Source: Scilla litardierei (taxonomy: Eukaryota > Streptophyta > Magnoliopsida > Asparagales > Asparagaceae). From it: a stretch of 64,000 nucleotides of DNA. The DNA lies in the NCBI GenBank assembly GCA_030789695.1, contig CM061141.1:322571938-322635937 (forward strand), written 5' to 3'. The translations under genes were made by a program, and so were the position numbers. Of this stretch, positions 58,834 through 64,000 are shown piece by piece. Numbering within the stretch: the stretch's first letter is position 1; every line of letters starts with the position of its first letter. The notes below the pieces were generated by a model. It was given only the letters and a program-made list of their open reading frames with translations, did not search any database and was not told the DNA's origin.

Positions 58834-61437
58834 CAACCAAGATGAGTATTTTAGGTTCATGACCCATCAATGACCTTCGCCCTCCGGGCATGCTAAGAGA
58901 TCTACCATCATGTAACAAATGACAACAAATAATCAATTTTATTTATTGATGCACTAACTGGAAATATCTATAGTTATATTCTAAAATACATGCCCAGATT
59001 ATACTTTACAAAATATATTGTAACATCCAACATAAACCAAAAGAGAATCACACTTCCATCCAACTTAAGAACTTACCAAAAGTCATCTTGTACATGACAT
59101 AAGATCCTACCGGTAGTAAGATGCTCGTGCCACATATTACCACAATCCAGAAAATTTGTGATACGCCGGCCATGCAGGCGAATTTTGTAGACTTCATCTA
59201 CATACAATTGCATAACATGATCATTTAATTTGTTTTATGTAAATTGAAATATCATTAACTAAGTCGAAAAATAAATTACGTTATATTACGTGAACCGCGT
59301 AAAATACCGTCCATAATGCAAGGTAGAAGGCACTAAGGAGAATGTTAAGCACGAAGATGATGGTCCACCTAATGGTGGAAGTGAGAACAGCTCGTGCTTC
59401 TGTCAACCTGCCCGTCTCCTCCCCTCGGGAAAGAACATTCTTGATCCTTGTCATCACCAGCATGGATAGCATAACGAGAATAACTAACTTGCATGTGAAT
59501 ACCAGAGTCAATTTGTACTCTGGCCAGCCTGGAGTACAATCAACTTTAGTATTTTTCTCTCGTAACTGTTGTGGCAGAGGAAGCAACGTATTGGCGACTC
59601 CTACAGCTGCCACGCTAGAAATGAATTGTGCAATAACCAGCAGCGAGTCAACCATGGTGGCGACAGCAGAGGATGGCGTTGGCATCTGTGAATGGAGTAT
59701 TTACAAGTAAATTCATGTTAGTGTAGGCATATGCTCTTAAAATAATTATGGTTAGAATTGGGATGCAAACATTAGAAGCTAAATTGTAAAAAACATACAG
59801 CAATCGAAGCAATCACTACAGACATCATTTGAAGAACTGATAATTTTAGAATTAGCATCGAAGCAATCACTACAGACATCATTTGAATTAGCATCGAAAA
59901 ATCCAACACATTAAAGATAAATAGACACCAGTTAGTTCGTTTGAAGAACTGATAAGTTTGGTTAAATACCCTCTAACTTGGTTAGAATTCACAATATTTC
60001 AGAATTTCATTAACCTGCTACAGAATTTCATTTCCTTTACATCCAAATCCTTGTTTCTTTTTAATACTCATCACGTCAGCATATGAGCATGGATATAGAA
60101 AAACACATACAGCATGGCATGGACATGACAACAGTGAATATCCCTCAAAGCACCAAGGGAGACTCATATTTTACTAATTTCTTTCTTTTTTGGAGATGTA
60201 ATGTGCTTCTTGAAATAAAATAAAATAAAATTACGAGGAAATTAAATAAAAAAATAAAATAAAATAAAATAAGATTAGATTAGATAAGATAAGATAAAAT
60301 AAAATAAAAAACAAAACAAAACAAAATTCACCGAAAATGAAAAACACTTAAATTTCAAGAAAGTCAGATATGTGCATGAATTGCAAATGAAAAACAAAAG
60401 TCAGATTATATGACGGCTTTTTAACACAGCAGAAAAATTATTCATGTCACAGTCACATATTAGGCCTGAATCCACATATAGATCTTTGGCATTGCACTGT
60501 TGTTTATATACTGAATGTGCTATCATGGGGAATCACTTGCTAGAAGTCATACTCTGCTCTAGACCTACAAAGCAATGAGCACGGTAAAATGATTGGATAT
60601 GATACTTGACCAAAACCCTTCGGATGCTCAATCAGTCCAAGCTAAGTGCAAGTAATTAAATTTAGATTATGATTTTAATCAATACCATCTGTTTTTAAAG
60701 AACATGCTATTTATTTGTACCGTACACAGTGGAAAATTAGAAATAGGTTGTCCTGATTAAGGCCATGGATCACTCACTAATTTCATGTCACTGTTCTAAG
60801 AGCGAGTTAGTCCCTACATTGATGTTTCTAAAAGCGAGTTAGTCCCTACATTGATGTGTAGATGGACACAAACCAATCCTATTTTTAAAGAACATGTATG
60901 TCCATATTTTTGAGATCATGGAGAAACGTGATTTTTGTGTATACAGCCTGAGCTTTAGGACATAATCAAGAAAGAAGAAAATTCTTGCTTTCTCACATAC
61001 CCACGATGGAATTAGCAAAAACCAAACCTTGCTGCTAATAAACATCTTTCATATGCTCATAACATGCTCTCGTTCAGAAACATATACAATTTCTATTGTC
61101 AATTCATGGTGAGATTTGACACTCGCACTTACTATAAGATCATTAGTTCAGGCTTGATATTTAACATGATCTCAAAGTAATCTGCCTGATTCATCTATTA
61201 ACTTTAACAATTTGAGTATCAAATTAAAATATTTTTCATAAGAATGCTCATCAATTGAAGACATATCCCATCTCAGTACATCAGTGCTCAACTCCACCAA
61301 AAGTATTCAGTAATAAAAGAAAAGCAAAAAATGACAACCAAAATGAATGCACATCAATTGAAGACAGATCCCATCTCATTACATCAGTGCTCAACTCCAC
61401 CAAAAGTATTCAGTAATAAAAGGAAAGGAAAAAATGA
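58834..61437 (-). repeat. Array unit 10 (class X-prime, more diverged)
   Basis: 2604 bp. It shares its left end with unit 7 but has many private changes, including GAGCACGGTAAAATG, a pentanucleotide tract with GATTAGATTAG (from 60213) and AAAAGCGAGTT in the second 32-bp repeat. Confidence 0.88.
59048..59685 (-). CDS. Four-TM protein gene copy 10, open but altered
   Basis: Exons are 59685-59290 and 59197-59048. Both are open, and the Trp-149 stop of copies 2 and 7 is absent. The exon 1 border reads CAC|GTAATA instead of CAG|GTAATA: a weaker donor that changes Gln-132 to His. Polar residues enter membrane segments 1 and 2 (GVANTLLP, FTCKLVIL). It may be spliced less well or be non-functional. 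Confidence 0.5.
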
Positions 61438-64000
61438 CAACCAAGATGAGTATTTCAGGTTCAAGACCCATCAATGACCTTCGCCATCCGGGCATGTTAA
61501 GAGATCTACCATCATGTAACAAATGACAACAAATAATCAATTTTATTTATTGATGCAGTAACTGGAAATATCTATTGTTATATTCTAAAAATACATGCGC
61601 AGATTATACTTTACAAAATATACTGTATCATCCAACATAAACCGAAAGAGAATCACACTTCCATCCAACTTAAGAACTTACCAAAATTCATCTTGTACAT
61701 GACATAAGATCCTATCGGCAATAAGATGCTCGTGCCACATATTACCACAATCCAGAAAATTTGTGCGACGCCGGCCATGCAGGCGAATTTGTAGACTTCA
61801 TCTACATACAATTGCATAACTTGATCATTTAATTTGTTTGATGTAAATTGAAATATCATTCATTAACTAAGTCGAAAAATAAATTATGGCATATTACCTG
61901 AACGGCGTAAAATACCGTCCATAATGCAAGGTAGAAGGCACTAAGGAGAATGTTAAGCACGAAGATGATGGTCCACCTAATGGTGGAAGTGAGAGCAGCT
62001 CGTGCTTCCGTCAACCTGCCCGTCTCCTCCCCTCGGGAAAGAACATTCTTGATCCTTGTCATCACCAGCATGGATAGCATAACGAGAATAACTAACAGGC
62101 ATGTGAATACCAGAGTCAATTTGTACTCTGGCCAGCCTGGAGTACAATCAACTTTAGTATTTTTCTCTCGTAACTGTTGTGGCAGAGGAAGCAACGTAAT
62201 GGTGAATCCAATAGCTGTCACGCTAGAACTGAATTGTGCAATAACCAACAGCGAGTCAACCATGGTGGCGACAGCAGAGGATGGCATTGGCATCTGTGAA
62301 TGGAGTATTTACAGGTAAATTCACGTTAGTGTAGGCATATGCTCTTAAAATAATTATGGTTAGAATTGTGATGCAAACATTAGAAGCTAAATTGGAAAAA
62401 ACATACAGCAATCGAAGCAATCACTACAGACATCATTTGAAGAACTGATAAGTTTAGAATTAGCATCGAAGCAATCACTACAGACATCATTTGAATTAGC
62501 ATCGAAAAATCCAACACATGAAAGATAAATAGACACCAGTTAGTTCGTTTGAAGAACTGATAAGTTTGGTTAAATACCCTCTAACTAGGTTAGAATTCAC
62601 AATATTTCAGAATTTCATTAACCTGCTACAGAATTTCATTTCCTTGACATCCAAATCCTTGTTTCTTTTTAATACTCATCACGTCAGCATATGAGCATGG
62701 ATATGGAAAAACACATACAGCATGGCATGGACATGACAATAGTGAATATCCCTAAAAGCACCAAGGGAGACTCATATTTTACTAATTTCTTTCTATTTTT
62801 GGAGATGTAATGTGCTTCTTGAAATAAAATAAAATAAAATAACGACCAAATAAAATAATAAAATAACATAACATAACATAAGATAAGATAAGATAAGATA
62901 AGATAAGATAAGATAAGATAAAAAACAAAACTCACCGAAAATGAAAAACACTTAAATTTCAAGAAAGTCAGATATGTGCATGAATTGCAAATGAAAAACA
63001 AAAGTCATATTATATGACTGCTTTTTAACACAGCAGAAAAATTATTCATGTCACAGTCACATATTAGGCCTGAATCCACATATAGATCTATGGCATTGCA
63101 CTGTTGTTTATATACTGAATGTGCTATCATGGGGAATCACTTGCTAGAAGTCATACTCTGCTCTAGACCTACAAAGCAATGAGCGCGTAAAATGATTGGA
63201 TATGATACTTGACCAAAACCCTTCGAATGCTCAATCAGTCCAAGCTAAGTGCAAGTAATTAAATTTAGATTATGATTTTAATCAATACCATCTGTTTTTA
63301 AAGAACATGCAATCTATTTGTACCGTACACAGTGGCAAATTAGCAATAGGCTCTCCTGATTAAGGCCATGGATCACTCACTAATTTCATGTCACTGTTCT
63401 AAGAGCGAGTTAGTCCCTACATTGATGTTTCTAAGAGCGAGTTAGTCCCTACATTGATGTGTAGAAGGACACAAACCAATCCTATTTTTAAAGAACATGT
63501 ATGTCAATATTTTTGAGATCATGGACAAAAGTGATTTTTGTGTATACAGCCTGAGCTTTAGGACATAATCAAGAAAGAAGAAAATTCTTGCTTTCTCACA
63601 TACCCACGATGGAATTAGCAAAAACCAAACCTTCCTGCTAATAAACAGCCTTCATATGCTCATAACATGCTCTCGTTCAGAAACATATACAATTTCTATT
63701 GTCAGTTCATGGTGAGATTTGACACTCACACTTACCACAAGATCATTAGTTCAGGCTTGATATTTAACATGATCTCAAAATAATCTGCCTGATTCATCTA
63801 TTAACTTTAACAATTTGAGTTTCAAATTAAAATATTTTTCATAAGAATGCACATCAATTGAAGACAGATCCCATCTCAGTACATCAGTGCTCAACTCCAC
63901 CAAAAGTATTCAGTAATAAATGAAAAGGAAAAAATGACAACCAAAATGAATGCACATCAATTGAAGACAGATCCAATCTCATTACATCAGTGCTCAACTC
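61438..64000 (-). repeat. Array unit 11 (mosaic, cut by window end)
   Basis: 2563 bp are visible. The left part is Y-like (VTAIG, MPMPSS). The middle is X-like (GACAATAGTGAATATCC and the CATAA block in the tract from 62822). It has the Y-type GAGCGCGTAAAATG, then a Z-like right end (CTTCCTGCTAATAAACAGC, GTCAGTTC). The window ends inside the 103-bp border duplication. Confidence 0.85.
61653..62293 (-). pseudogene. Four-TM protein gene copy 11, frameshift in exon 2
   Basis: Exons are 62293-61898 and 61801-61653. Exon 1 is open, with private changes QFSSSVTAIGFTITLL. Exon 2 has lost one base in the A-run of its fifth codon (149 instead of 150 nt), so the normal splice gives a frameshift before the fourth membrane segment. 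Reading through the unspliced intron would restore the frame, but that seems accidental. Confidence 0.7.

Larger units (their letters stand above)
35483..64000 (-). repeat. Tandem array of 11 gene-bearing ~2.6-kb units
   Basis: Head-to-tail units begin at 35491, 38101, 40705, 43294, 45859, 48448, 51045, 53648, 56237, 58834 and 61438, judged from CAACCAAGATGAGTATTT. Spacings run from 2565 to 2610 bp. Each unit has a two-exon minus-strand gene, an AT-rich pentanucleotide tract, a 32-bp direct repeat (two copies except in unit 4) and a 103-bp tandem duplication at its right border. A roughly 55-bp repeat with AGCAATCACTACAGACAT also lies upstream of each exon 1. Classes follow the order Z X Y. 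The left edge abuts the copia LTR after 19 bp; the right edge is open. Confidence 0.97.

Overview
This window looks like nuclear DNA from a flowering plant, probably a eudicot; the species cannot be named from the sequence. The evidence is plant-type LTR retrotransposons of several lineages (Athila, Tekay-like chromovirus, SIRE/Maximus-like copia, and a large coding-poor LTR element), a hAT-like non-autonomous element, AT-rich introns with GT/AG borders and AATAAA-type poly(A) signals. I see no bacterial genes, rRNA, tRNA or CRISPR array.

Region 1 (1-35463) is a pile of retroelements. A LARD-like element (1-8898; LTRs of about 2.96 kb around 3.4 kb of TG/TA-rich non-coding DNA) abuts the 3' half of an Athila element (8899-14970) that carries a broken ATHILA ORF-1-type gene and a 1.7 kb LTR. 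After a 1.2 kb spacer come a minus-strand Tekay-like chromovirus (16144-22545) with a broken pol and a hAT-like insertion in its LTR, a fragment of a related LTR (22546-24198), a short Athila/Tat-like element with two full LTRs and only 0.87 kb between them (24199-28248), and a 5'-truncated SIRE-like copia element (28249-35463) with RT/RNase H, a downstream env-position ORF split by one TGA, and a 3' LTR. Three of these families (the Athila element, the short Athila/Tat-like element and the SIRE-like element) independently carry clusters of near-palindromes built on TCGGYC/GRCCGA; in the SIRE-like element these are nine hairpins of about 75 nt.

Region 2 (35483-64000) is the most interesting part: 11 head-to-tail units of about 2.6 kb. 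Each holds a two-exon minus-strand gene predicted to encode a 181-residue protein with four membrane segments; I do not recognise the family. Sequence classes repeat in the order Z-X-Y, a three-unit higher-order repeat, broken once at unit 4, where a Z and an X unit appear fused inside a 32-bp internal repeat. Seven copies keep both exons open (units 3, 4, 5, 6, 8, 9, 10). Units 1, 2, 7 and 11 carry stops or frameshifts. The array continues past the right edge of the window.

The left side is therefore nested, mostly dead transposon DNA, and the right side a recently homogenised local gene cluster. The copia LTR ends 19 bp before the array.
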